64,000 nucleotides of DNA from an uncultured Armatimonadota bacterium (GTDB lineage Bacteria; Armatimonadota; Fimbriimonadia; Fimbriimonadales; Fimbriimonadaceae): the NCBI GenBank assembly GCA_903833215.1, contig CAILEM010000064.1, forward strand, positions 1 to 64,000, read 5' to 3'. Positions 33,778 through 41,832 of the stretch are shown piece after piece (positions within the stretch are counted from its first letter, which is position 1; every line of letters starts with the position of its first letter). The notes under the pieces are model-generated. The model worked only from the letters and a program-made list of their open reading frames with translations, did no database searches and was not told the DNA's origin. The position numbers and the translations under genes are program-made.

Positions 33778-34944
33778 CTACTTTAAGGTCTGTACTTCAA
33801 CGGAGAGGACCGCTGGGAAGTGCTCGTTGATGGCCGACCAATTGTCGCCACCATCGGGTGAGACGTAGACCTGACCACCGGTGGTTCCAAAGTAGATTCC
33901 ACAATCATCAAGGGTGTCTACCGCCATCGCGTCGCGAAGGATGTTCACATAGCAGTCCTGCTGGGGCAGACCCTTTGTGAGCGGTTCCCATTCATTGCCG
34001 CCGGTTTTGCTTCGATAAACCCGCAGCTTGCCTTCCGGTGGATAGTGCTCACCGTCGCTCTTAATTGGCACAACGTAGATCGTCTCTGGCTCGTGGGCGT
34101 GAACGTCGATCGGGAAGCCGAAGTCGCACGGCAGATTACCGCTGACCTTGGTCCACGAGTCGCCAGCATCGTCGCTCCGCATGACGTCCCAATGCTTCTG
34201 CATGAACAAAGTGTCCGGCTTGGAGGGATGGGATGCGATACGATGGACACAGTGTCCAACTTCCGCCTCAGGGTTGGGCATGAAGTTGGACACCAGGCCC
34301 TTGTTCGTAGGCTTCCAAGTCTTGCCCCCGTCGTCGGTGCGGAAGCAACCAGCGGCCGAGATAGCGACCCACATTCGATCAGGTGCAGTCGGATCAATAA
34401 GGATCGTGTGGAGACACATGCCGCCCGCCCCTGGCTGCCAGTCCTTCCCGGTGGTATGGGTGCGTAAACCCGGTAGCTCCGACCAAGTTCGGCCCGCATC
34501 GGAGCTTTTGAAAATCGCAGCATCCTCAACGCCAGCAAAGACTACGTCTGGCTCGGTCAGCGATGGCTCTAAGTGCCACACGCGCTTAAATTCCCACGGA
34601 TGGGGCGTCCCGTCGTACCAGAGGTGCGTTCCCGCAACGCCTTCGTAAACGAATTTGTTGCTCTCACCTTGAGGGAAGCCATGGGGCGACTTGAGTTCCT
34701 CAGGAGTGCTTCCTGGAGTTGCCCAAGTCTTTCCACCATCGTCGGAGCGTTGGATGATTTGTCCAAACCAACCGCTGGACTGCGAAGCGTAAATTCGATT
34801 GGGATCAACTGTGGACCCCTTTAAGTGGTACATCTCCCAGCCACCAAAGAATGGGCCCTCGATGTTCCAGTCTCTTCGTTGAGCATCTGCGGTGCAGATG
34901 AAAGCGCCTTTTTTCGTTCCTACCAAGACTCTGACCTGACTCAT
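33778..34944 (-). CDS. BNR/sialidase-like beta-propeller protein
   Basis: The 388-residue protein has no signal peptide and at least four Asp-box motifs ([46 protein letters not shown]), which mark a beta-propeller of the sialidase/Vps10 type. No sialidase catalytic Arg triad is evident. It is likely a cytoplasmic propeller, enzymatic role unknown, in an operon with the MoaD-like carrier. A strong GGAGG ribosome site lies 8 bp before the ATG. Confidence 0.87.
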   Translation of the reverse strand: MSQVRVLVGTKKGAFICTADAQRRDWNIEGPFFGGWEMYHLKGSTVDPNRIYASQSSGWFGQIIQRSDDGGKTWATPGSTPEELKSPHGFPQGESNKFVYEGVAGTHLWYDGTPHPWEFKRVWHLEPSLTEPDVVFAGVEDAAIFKSSDAGRTWSELPGLRTHTTGKDWQPGAGGMCLHTILIDPTAPDRMWVAISAAGCFRTDDGGKTWKPTNKGLVSNFMPNPEAEVGHCVHRIASHPSKPDTLFMQKHWDVMRSDDAGDSWTKVSGNLPCDFGFPIDVHAHEPETIYVVPIKSDGEHYPPEGKLRVYRSKTGGNEWEPLTKGLPQQDCYVNILRDAMAVDTLDDCGIYFGTTGGQVYVSPDGGDNWSAINEHFPAVLSVEVQTLK

Positions 34945-35019
34945 GGATATGTCCTCCGAGCGATCCTTTTAAGGACCGATAGAGTACCAGCAAGAATCAG
35001 GTGTTTGGCCGATTTGTCC

Positions 35020-35646
35020 TTATTTCACAGCCAGGAAACACAACAGAATGAACAGGCAGGTTCCGATTCCGCATAGGGCGAACGCCGCAACGCGCGATTT
35101 CTTGAGATAGAACATGATGCCGAGTCCAGTCAGCGAGACAAACACCAGCACTACTCCACTAAGGTCGATAAGCCAAGACCAAGTGTGACCAGAATCGCGA
35201 CCTCGGTGGAGGTCATTCACCAACGCAACGAGCCCCTGGGAGGTTATGCGCATCTGATAACTGCCATCGGCTAGCTTGAAGAAGCACTCGGCCGAGTACC
35301 CCGGCGACTTGAAGGAGAGCGATCCTTCATCGCCATCGACACGCATGTCGGTGGCCGTTCCTTTCACCGGTTGATCTTTGCGAAGCTGCTCAACCACCTT
35401 CAGCCAGTCGACCTTGTCACCCGAAATCGCCCCTGGCTGCAATTTGCCGGTGAACTCCTTCTTCACATCCTTAATGCCAAATGTCCACTCGGGATGATTG
35501 AGAGTGATCCCAGTGAACGAAAAGAACAGGATAACGAGGAGACAGAACATCGACACGTACATGTGCAGCCATCGAAGCCAATGGTGCAGGTGGTGTCGAC
35601 CGGACCGTTTTCGCCTCGGCGCGTTACTTGCGTTTTCGGAATTCAA
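35020..35646 (-). CDS. PepSY-associated TM helix protein
   Basis: The 208-residue protein has a His-rich N-terminus (HHLHHWLRWLHMY), a membrane helix with FSFTGITLNHPEW, an extracytoplasmic segment, then LHRGRDSGHTWSWLIDLSGVVLVFVSLTGLGIMFYL and a last helix. This is the PepSY_TM layout of membrane flavoprotein or iron-reductase partners; the His residues may bind heme. It is the last gene of the lacI-apbE-DUF2271-PepSY_TM operon. TTG start 35646 overlaps the DUF2271 gene by 23 bp, and no better start exists before the first helix. Confidence 0.85.
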   Translation of the reverse strand: MNSENASNAPRRKRSGRHHLHHWLRWLHMYVSMFCLLVILFFSFTGITLNHPEWTFGIKDVKKEFTGKLQPGAISGDKVDWLKVVEQLRKDQPVKGTATDMRVDGDEGSLSFKSPGYSAECFFKLADGSYQMRITSQGLVALVNDLHRGRDSGHTWSWLIDLSGVVLVFVSLTGLGIMFYLKKSRVAAFALCGIGTCLFILLCFLAVK

Positions 35647-36220
35647 CCGCAGCGCCCTTTAGCTCAATGTTTCCGGGGAGCGCTTCTTTGAATGCACTCG
35701 AACCAACCTTCAGTTTCTTGGTGATCAACTGGTAAGTTCCGTGTTCACGAGCGGCTTCGATACAAAGTGTGTATTCGCCCTGATCGACCAGTTTGCCCTT
35801 GTCATTCTTGCCATCCCAGATGACGGTGTACTTGCCAGCTTCTCGTGTGGCACTTGACACGGTGTAGATCATGTTGCCGCCGTCAACCTGAGAGCGATTC
35901 TGCTCATCGCGATACCACCGACGGAGATCAGGAATCCACCGTGGTCCTCTGCGCTGGGTTTGAACCCAAAGGCTCAACGTGCGAACCGATTTGCCGTCCC
36001 TATCTTCGAGCCAAACCGCCACGTAGGGACGATGGACCCGCCAACCATCTTGGGTTGCGATCTCCACTTCGATAGCCATCTCGAATCGAGAATCAAATTT
36101 ACGGTCAAGACTTCGAGTTCCGGCTAGAGCCAACACACTTGGAAGGCTTAGGGCAGCACTAAAGATGCCGGCCAGCATTGAGCGACGAGAAAGTTCGTTC
36201 TTTTCTTCGTGGGAATTCAT
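35624..36220 (-). CDS. Tat-exported DUF2271 protein
   Basis: The 198-residue protein has a leader with SRRSMLAGIFSAALSLPSVLALA, and a single DUF2271 domain (EVEIATQDGWRVHRPYVAVWLED to DQGEYTLCIEAAREHGTY). DUF2271 genes regularly sit beside apbE and PepSY_TM genes; the domain is thought to be a periplasmic flavinylated or redox-associated beta-sandwich. Its ATG overlaps the apbE stop (ATGA). The function is inferred only from this context. Confidence 0.87.
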   Translation of the reverse strand: MNSHEEKNELSRRSMLAGIFSAALSLPSVLALAGTRSLDRKFDSRFEMAIEVEIATQDGWRVHRPYVAVWLEDRDGKSVRTLSLWVQTQRRGPRWIPDLRRWYRDEQNRSQVDGGNMIYTVSSATREAGKYTVIWDGKNDKGKLVDQGEYTLCIEAAREHGTYQLITKKLKVGSSAFKEALPGNIELKGAAVEFRKRK

Positions 36221-37212
36221 TTTTGCTTAAGTGCCTCGTCGCCGCAGACAGCCCGGATCCATATCTCATTCTGGTGGTGCTTGCCCATGCTGTCCACAAC
36301 GAATGCGCCGCAACCGTGGTTCCGAGAGGCAAATTCGAGACCAGCTTCAGGCGACCGAACACCCAGAATGGTTGCAAGGATATCAGCTTCCATCGCAGTC
36401 GTTGCGATTAGTGAAGAACTTCTAACCTCCACCGCCGGTTTCTCAGAATGAGGGTCAAAAACGTGAGAGTGCAAGACTCCGCCAACCCGAAAACCACGTC
36501 GATAACCACCGCTCGTGGCGACCGCTTGATTCGATATCCGAATGTGGCAGAGGGGCTTTGAATTCTCCGCATCACGCGTCGGATCTGAAATCGCCACGAT
36601 CGCTGCCCCCTCACCCCAATGGCGCAGATCACCGCCAATATTGACGAGGACCTTCTTGACCGAATCGACTTGCCTTGCTACTTCAACGGCACGGTCGACA
36701 ATGTAGCCCTTGGCAATGGCATTGAGTGACGCAGGGTGTTGGGTCAAGCGGGTTGCTATCCCTTTGCCAAGGTCGACTTCCCACATCGGCTCTTGCACAT
36801 TGACGTGAACGGCTAAAGTTGGCTCAGCTTCTTGCTGCCTGAGTTCAACATCCCTCCAGACTCTGGTGAGTGCTTCAACAACTGGCAGAAACGCTCCATC
36901 CGAAGCCTTCCGCCATCGTTCAGCTGCCTCAAGTACCGTTGCGAGTTCATTCGAAACCTGAACAGGGTCCTGATAGGACCGCTGCCACAAGTTCAACTCA
37001 CTTTCTGGCAGATACACCGAGAAGATCTGCTCCAGTCGATCGATTTCAGCGAGTATCTTCTGCTCCGCCTCAGGGCCGCCACTCGTCGTGCTTGATACGA
37101 TGGTCAATTCGAGAGAGGTCCCCAAGACACCCTCATAAGCGGCTCGATGAACCAGCGGCTTCTTTTTCCACGGAAGGCGGATCAGTACGCCACCTCTAAG
37201 TCGTATCTCCAA
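36217..37212 (-). CDS. apbE: FAD:protein FMN transferase (ApbE)
   Basis: From TTG 37212 the protein has about 331 residues. ApbE landmarks are present: DGAFLPVVEALTRVW, LNAIAKGYIVDRAV, VNIGGDLRHW, VATSGGYRRG, HVFDPHSEKP and ATTAMEADILATIL (metal-binding). It attaches FMN from FAD to a Thr/Ser of an exported protein. No lipobox or clear signal peptide is seen. The start is uncertain: TTG 37212 overlaps the lacI stop by 17 bp, while longer starts run through the lacI frame. Operon neighbours DUF2271 and PepSY_TM are probable flavinylation or electron-transfer partners. Confidence 0.87.
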   Translation of the reverse strand: MEIRLRGGVLIRLPWKKKPLVHRAAYEGVLGTSLELTIVSSTTSGGPEAEQKILAEIDRLEQIFSVYLPESELNLWQRSYQDPVQVSNELATVLEAAERWRKASDGAFLPVVEALTRVWRDVELRQQEAEPTLAVHVNVQEPMWEVDLGKGIATRLTQHPASLNAIAKGYIVDRAVEVARQVDSVKKVLVNIGGDLRHWGEGAAIVAISDPTRDAENSKPLCHIRISNQAVATSGGYRRGFRVGGVLHSHVFDPHSEKPAVEVRSSSLIATTAMEADILATILGVRSPEAGLEFASRNHGCGAFVVDSMGKHHQNEIWIRAVCGDEALKQK

Positions 37213-38179
37213 TTCGCAGACCAACCGGGAGGACAGTCTCCTTTTCCACGGGATCTCCCGCAATGAGGCTTTGAAGCTTTGCCACGCTGGCATCCGCCAT
37301 ATCTTGAATGGGTGTGAGCACACTCGTTGTCACGGGAACGGGGCCTAAGGTCTGCAAGCAGTCAAACCCGGTTATAGCCAGGTCCTGAGGTACCGCCATG
37401 CCTCGCTTAAGTGCCCATGCTAACAATGCGTAAGCGTGCTCATCAGAAACGCAGACGGCGCAATCCGGCACTGGCCGTGTCGCAAGAATGGCCTCAAGCG
37501 CATGTTCACCAATGAATGTGTCGATAAAAGGACCCGGACGACCGAAAAGCCGCTCGGATTCCGCGGTAAACGCGGTGCACCTTTGGCCAATACTGCCTTC
37601 GTAAGAGGATGGGAAATTCACGAAGCAAGGTCGCCGATAGCCTCTACTGTGCAGATGCTGAAGCGCTTGCCGAACCCCGTCGGCACCATCGATGGCAACG
37701 TAGGGCAGGGGACTGGCGGAGTCCCCAATTTCAACCGCTCTCATTCCGGTCTCGAGCAATCGGGCCGCGATGGGATCGGCGGCAGAGTTGAATATCAAAA
37801 CACCGTCAACGACTCCTCCCGCCTGTCGAGCAAACGCCTCCTCGGTCGGAATATCTTGGCGTCCACAATACACAAGGAGTCCCAAATCGGCATGACTGAC
37901 AGCACGCTCAACCGCACCTCGAAGCGCTGCCCAATAGCCGTGAGCGGTTCCCCATTGGTCACTCCGCAGATAGAGGCCAATGTTCCCTGTCCTCCCACTC
38001 AAAACGGCATGGATGTGCCGGTTAGGGTAGTAACCCAATGAGCGAACGGCTTCTTCGACTCGCTGACGTGTAGCGGGCGCGATACCCAATCCTTCGGCAC
38101 GGTTATTTAGGATCAGGCTCACGGTGGAAGGCGCCACTCCAGCAAGTTGAGCCACGTCTCGGCGTGTGGGTCGTGCCAT
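37196..38179 (-). CDS. LacI-family transcriptional regulator
   Basis: The 327-residue protein (ATG 38179) has the LacI helix-turn-helix TRRDVAQLAGVAPSTVSLILNN at 5-26 and a sugar-sensing domain ending with QDLAITGFDCLQTLGPVPVTTSVLTPIQDMADASVAKLQSL split over the last third. It heads the apbE operon, overlapping apbE, and is divergent from the pseudopilin-lipoprotein-GH5 operon; a palindrome lies between. It probably controls one or both. A TTG at 38188 is an alternative start. Confidence 0.91.
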   Translation of the reverse strand: MARPTRRDVAQLAGVAPSTVSLILNNRAEGLGIAPATRQRVEEAVRSLGYYPNRHIHAVLSGRTGNIGLYLRSDQWGTAHGYWAALRGAVERAVSHADLGLLVYCGRQDIPTEEAFARQAGGVVDGVLIFNSAADPIAARLLETGMRAVEIGDSASPLPYVAIDGADGVRQALQHLHSRGYRRPCFVNFPSSYEGSIGQRCTAFTAESERLFGRPGPFIDTFIGEHALEAILATRPVPDCAVCVSDEHAYALLAWALKRGMAVPQDLAITGFDCLQTLGPVPVTTSVLTPIQDMADASVAKLQSLIAGDPVEKETVLPVGLRIGDTT

Positions 38180-38242
38180 GGTTGGCAAAGCGTACCCGCG
38201 AATTGAATGACAAAAAAGAACGTAAAAACTTGCTATTCATAA

Positions 38243-38259
38243 TCTAACCCCGTGTTAGA
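38243..38259. promoter_or_regulatory. Palindrome between divergent lacI and pseudopilin genes
   Basis: TCTAAC and GTTAGA arms are perfectly complementary around CCCGT. The site overlaps a TAGAAT element (38256-38261) 36 bp before the pseudopilin ATG. It is a candidate operator for the adjacent LacI protein. Confidence 0.5.
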
Positions 38260-38297
38260 ATGGAAATAGCCTAATGACCACGAAGACGAGGTCCCTT

Positions 38298-39101
38298 ATG
38301 AAGAAAGCATTTACTCTCATCGAACTCTTAGTCGTAATCGCCATCATCGCGATTCTCGCCGCGATCCTCTTCCCCGTTTTTGCTCAAGAGAAGATGGCAG
38401 CAAAGAAGACAGCAGACCTCTCCAATCTCAAGCAGATCGGACTCGGAATCATGATGTACATGAACGATTCGGATGACATGTTTCCACGCGGTGGCATCCA
38501 GGACGCCGCTGGAAATTGGGTGACGTGGCGTGAATCCGTCCTTCCTTACATCAAGAACGGCCAACAGAGCTACAACAACGGCGACACCTACGTGAACGGT
38601 GGAATGTGGACCAGCCCTTCGCAACCGGCGAACTCCATGTACGGTTACGGCGCTCACGATGGACTAATCCCTGCTAACTACAGTTGGTATGCACCGAACT
38701 CTTTCAATTCATCTCACAGCGGAACAGCACTCGATAACGCATCAAGAACTCTGCTCGTTACCACCATCGGGATCAATCCGAACTGGAACGCAGGTTCCGC
38801 GATTGGAGTCGAGACTCTGATGTGGACCTGGTGCAACTGGTCGTGGCCCGTTAAGTGGGATTCCACCGGCATGGCCCAATACGAGGGCGACAACAAGGAC
38901 TCCGACGGCAAGATCGGCTGGAAGCTGCCTCGGTATCGATATACCGATTCAGCGAACATCGCTTGGGGTGATGGTCACGCAAAGTCTGTGAAGAAGGGTG
39001 GGCTGGATTGGTGTCGAAACATCTACACCAACGGGTTTAACGATGCTGGCGGTAATGACGACTGGCTCTGGTCTTCAGGAAATGCCTGCTATGGTAAGTA
39101 A
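38298..39101 (+). CDS. Type II secretion-like pseudopilin with GH5 operon
   Basis: The 267-residue protein starts MKKAFTLIELLVVIA (cleavage before Phe5), with FPVFAQEKMAAKKTADLSNLKQIGLGIMMYMNDSDD and C-terminal IAWGDGHAKSVKKGG, keeping the DGH motif. ATG 38298 follows a GAGG ribosome site and is preferred over 38274. It leads a lipoprotein (overlapping by 11 bp) and a GH5-like enzyme, and is divergent from a LacI gene. This is the second regulator-pseudopilin-lipoprotein-glycosidase set in the window. Confidence 0.91.
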   Translation: MKKAFTLIELLVVIAIIAILAAILFPVFAQEKMAAKKTADLSNLKQIGLGIMMYMNDSDDMFPRGGIQDAAGNWVTWRESVLPYIKNGQQSYNNGDTYVNGGMWTSPSQPANSMYGYGAHDGLIPANYSWYAPNSFNSSHSGTALDNASRTLLVTTIGINPNWNAGSAIGVETLMWTWCNWSWPVKWDSTGMAQYEGDNKDSDGKIGWKLPRYRYTDSANIAWGDGHAKSVKKGGLDWCRNIYTNGFNDAGGNDDWLWSSGNACYGK

Positions 39102-39324
39102 GTCGTCCAAGATCCTCCCCATGTGGGGAGGAATCCTATTGATGATTGGTGGCTGTGGTGGGGGTGCTGATAACTCGCCTGAGATGGGTAAGGTGCCACC
39201 AAAGCCAAACCTAAACATGAATGCTCAGTTGCCCCCCGAAATTCAAAGCCAAATGTCTCAAGCCAAACCAGGTTCCGATGCGGCCAAGATGGGGTCAATG
39301 AAGCCTCATTCTGGCAAGCCCTGA
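39091..39324 (+). CDS. Small lipoprotein partnered with pseudopilin
   Basis: The 77-residue protein has a leader ending MIGGC (lipidated Cys24 from ATG 39091; a second ATG at 39121 is possible), followed by a Pro/Met/Gln-rich tail (GKVPPKPNLNMNAQLPPEIQ). It overlaps the pseudopilin end by 11 bp, so translation is coupled. Same position as the mini-lipoproteins at 12344 and 29150. No family known to me. Confidence 0.75.
   Translation: MVSKSSKILPMWGGILLMIGGCGGGADNSPEMGKVPPKPNLNMNAQLPPEIQSQMSQAKPGSDAAKMGSMKPHSGKP
39113..39132 (+). other. Hairpin 11 nt after pseudopilin stop
   Basis: TCCTCCCC and GGGGAGGA form a perfect 8-bp stem with a 4-nt ATGT loop inside the lipoprotein leader codons. If ATG 39121 were the true start, the hairpin loop would hold it, which would regulate translation. 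Confidence 0.7.
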
Positions 39325-39337
39325 CCGTTCTACTCCT

Positions 39338-40978
39338 ATGCTGATCACGAGCCTAATCATGAGTTCGATAGTCATCGCCCCGATCCAGGTGTCGGGGCCG
39401 AGCACAAAATCCATTCGGACGTTCGAACCCATCGAATTCACGGTGACCACGGGCACCGTGTTTCAAAATCCGTTCGATCCAGATGAAGTGAACGTGATGG
39501 GCTCGTTTCAGCACGGTGCAGAACGGATCAACCTGCCTGCGTTTTGGGATGGGAAGGCGTTTCGATTACGCTTCACGCCCCCCAAACCAGGCACTTGGCA
39601 CTTGTCGGCGTCTGTCTCGACGGCAAGCGGGGCGGTCACAGCACTTGCCAAACCGTTCGTAGCTGTCGCCTCTCACAAGAAAGGATTTGTTCGAGCAAGC
39701 GCTCATAATCCTCGGTATCTGCAATTCGATTCTGGAAAGACCTTCTATCCTATCGGACTGAACCTATGCTGGCCCGACGCAACGGGGCTGCCCAGCTATG
39801 ACAAGCGATTTGAAAGACTAAAAAACGTCGGCGGCAATTTCGCACGAATCTGGACAACCCAGGATCACCGACTAGAAACGGAAAAGGTCGGCCTCGGCAA
39901 ATACGACACGGATTCCGCTACGCACTACGATAAGATTTTCGAACTCGCCGACAAACACGGCATCAACACGATGCTCACGTTTGACGACTATCGAGTTCTC
40001 GCGAAAACGGACTATTTCAACGCGCACTGGGATAAGTCTCCCTACAATGCGGTGAATGGCGGCCCACTAAAAGAGCCAACCGATTTCTTCAAGAATGCTC
40101 ACTGCCGCAAGCTGTACAAGCAACGGTTGAGATACCTCGTTGCTCGCTATAGCGCCTACACCTCTCTAGGTTTCTGGGAGCTGTATAACGAGCAGGACAA
40201 TATTCCGAAGCCGGGTGTGCCTACTGAATGGTTCCGCGAAATGACTTCGTATCTCGCTTCAATTGATCCCTATCACCACATCATCACAACGTCTTATTCC
40301 TGGGACGACAAAGCCGAAATATGGGATAGTCCAGCACTCGGTTTGACCCAGAGACATATGTACGGCCAAGGCGACACCATCGATTTCGTCTCCATGATTG
40401 AGGAGAACAGTCGCAAGCTGGATAAATTCGGCAAGCCCCGCATGATCGGCGAATTCGGAATCACGTGGAAAGAACCCGACATCAAACTTGACAAAGCCAA
40501 GCTGGGCACTCCCCTTCACGATGCGCTCTGGGCGACGGTAATGACAGGGGATTCTGGTGGTGCCCTTACCTGGTGGTGGGACAACTATCTAGAACCCCTT
40601 GACCTTTGGCACGTCTACATAGGGATCTCAAAGTTCGTCGCGCCAATCGATTTTGCCCATCGCAATTTCCGACCGATTCCTCTTCATGCTGAAGGGCTCA
40701 CTGTGCTTGGCTTGCAAGACGCACGAACGGGCGAGACGATCTTCTGGCTTCACGACCCGAATTCCACTTGGAAGGCAGACGCTGATAATGTGAAGCCCAA
40801 GACTTGGTCAAACACGAAAGTTGCGGTCGCTGCATCTCGCAGGTTTGGCGTCGAAGTGTGGGATACAAGAACCGGAAAGGTGATTTCACATGACGTGGCA
40901 ACAGCGCGAAACGGCATGGCTTCGGTTTCGATACCAGAGTTTCAGCGAGATATCGCAGTACGCCTTTTGAGCAAGTAA
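39338..40978 (+). CDS. DUF5060 plus GH5-like glycosidase
   Basis: The 546-residue protein has a short leader (MLITSLIMSSIVIAPIQ). Residues 25-110 look like a DUF5060 beta-sandwich (EFTVTTGTVFQNPFDPDEVNV to PGTWHLS). The barrel from about 125 has FWELYNEQD with acid/base Glu285 and RMIGEFGITW with nucleophile Glu372, placing it in clan GH-A near GH5 and related families. Its leader is weak, so export is not certain. Substrate is probably a beta-mannan, beta-glucan or similar chain. It lies 13 bp after the lipoprotein gene. Confidence 0.85.
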   Translation: MLITSLIMSSIVIAPIQVSGPSTKSIRTFEPIEFTVTTGTVFQNPFDPDEVNVMGSFQHGAERINLPAFWDGKAFRLRFTPPKPGTWHLSASVSTASGAVTALAKPFVAVASHKKGFVRASAHNPRYLQFDSGKTFYPIGLNLCWPDATGLPSYDKRFERLKNVGGNFARIWTTQDHRLETEKVGLGKYDTDSATHYDKIFELADKHGINTMLTFDDYRVLAKTDYFNAHWDKSPYNAVNGGPLKEPTDFFKNAHCRKLYKQRLRYLVARYSAYTSLGFWELYNEQDNIPKPGVPTEWFREMTSYLASIDPYHHIITTSYSWDDKAEIWDSPALGLTQRHMYGQGDTIDFVSMIEENSRKLDKFGKPRMIGEFGITWKEPDIKLDKAKLGTPLHDALWATVMTGDSGGALTWWWDNYLEPLDLWHVYIGISKFVAPIDFAHRNFRPIPLHAEGLTVLGLQDARTGETIFWLHDPNSTWKADADNVKPKTWSNTKVAVAASRRFGVEVWDTRTGKVISHDVATARNGMASVSIPEFQRDIAVRLLSK

Positions 40979-40989
40979 TCTGGCTTCAA

Positions 40990-41250
40990 ATGAAGAAGGC
41001 GCCGCCTACGAAGCGCGAACTGATGCGCTTCACTACTGTTCCTCGCTTGAACGCGCGTATGGAGTTCGTCCTGGACTTCGACCGTCCGGTATCGGTTCTG
41101 AAGGCTCGGGAAACGATGAGAAAGCTCCTCGATCACATGCAGGTCCAGGTTGACGGTTACGATGCTCCTGAAGAGTTGGGAGAGGCCACATTGCGAAGTT
41201 CTGAGATGAAGCGGTCAATCCATATCAAGATTCGTCCACCTATTGAATAA
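40990..41250 (+). CDS. Hypothetical 86-residue protein
   Basis: No family recognised. The protein is basic and soluble, with a MEFVLDFDRPVSVLKARETMRKLLDHMQVQVDGYD segment that looks like a mixed alpha/beta fold. It lies 11 bp after the GH5-like gene and 9 bp before the next gene on the same strand, so co-transcription is likely; a weak TAATCT box lies 8 bp before the ATG. Its coding status rests on operon-like spacing. Confidence 0.5.
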   Translation: MKKAPPTKRELMRFTTVPRLNARMEFVLDFDRPVSVLKARETMRKLLDHMQVQVDGYDAPEELGEATLRSSEMKRSIHIKIRPPIE

Positions 41251-41259
41251 GCTTACGAT

Positions 41260-41730
41260 ATGAAACGAGTCAGTTTGCTTCTCATGTCCGTTGCGTTGGT
41301 TTCGATGGCCCTTGGTGCCGCCAAGCCTTTGGCTACCGTCGCGAAATATGACGGCAAGTTTCAATGGATCAAGCTGGCGACGCTTCCGGCAGACGCGGTC
41401 AAGAGCCTTGCTAGCGCGAAGTCCGTCACGATTACGGTGACGTTCAAACGAGAGGTAAAGCTGAAGAAGGACCCGGGCGGGAACACATGGTTCACGTTCA
41501 TCCTTGCCGACCAAGGCAGTGATTGGAAATGGAATCAGTCCACAGGCGGTGGTGGAGTGCCAGTAAAAGGCAATTCGATCAAAGCTGGAACCTACAAGGT
41601 CATGATGCCCCTAACCGGAATCCCCAAGAAAGTCCTTGGTGACAAGATGCAAGTCATCAGCGTTGGCCCCAACACCTCCGGTTTATCTGCGCCAGCCGCT
41701 TTCACCATCGACCAAGTCAAAGGGCAGTAG
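41260..41730 (+). CDS. Secreted protein, beta-rich, unknown
   Basis: The 156-residue protein has a clear signal peptide (MKRVSLLLMSVALVSMALGAA). The mature part is strand-rich with several Trp/Tyr/Phe (GKFQWIKLATLP, NTWFTFILADQGSDWKWNQS), as in small carbohydrate- or ligand-binding beta-sandwiches. No catalytic motif seen. A TAAGCT box lies 6 bp before the ATG. It may be co-transcribed with the GH5-like gene. Confidence 0.7.
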   Translation: MKRVSLLLMSVALVSMALGAAKPLATVAKYDGKFQWIKLATLPADAVKSLASAKSVTITVTFKREVKLKKDPGGNTWFTFILADQGSDWKWNQSTGGGGVPVKGNSIKAGTYKVMMPLTGIPKKVLGDKMQVISVGPNTSGLSAPAAFTIDQVKGQ

Positions 41731-41762
41731 AGTCCCCAGAGGCGTCACCCGACCAATCCGGT

Positions 41763-41804
41763 ACGGCAACGCCGTTCTTCTCGTACGGACGAGAGGATTG
41801 CCGT
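41763..41804. terminator. Nested inverted repeats between convergent genes
   Basis: ACGGCAA/TTGCCGT arms enclose a TCTCGT-ACGG-ACGAGA hairpin between two converging genes. A bidirectional terminator is likely although no T-run is present. Confidence 0.4.
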
Positions 41805-41832
41805 TGCTAGACCGGAAGCGTGCTAAGGAAAC

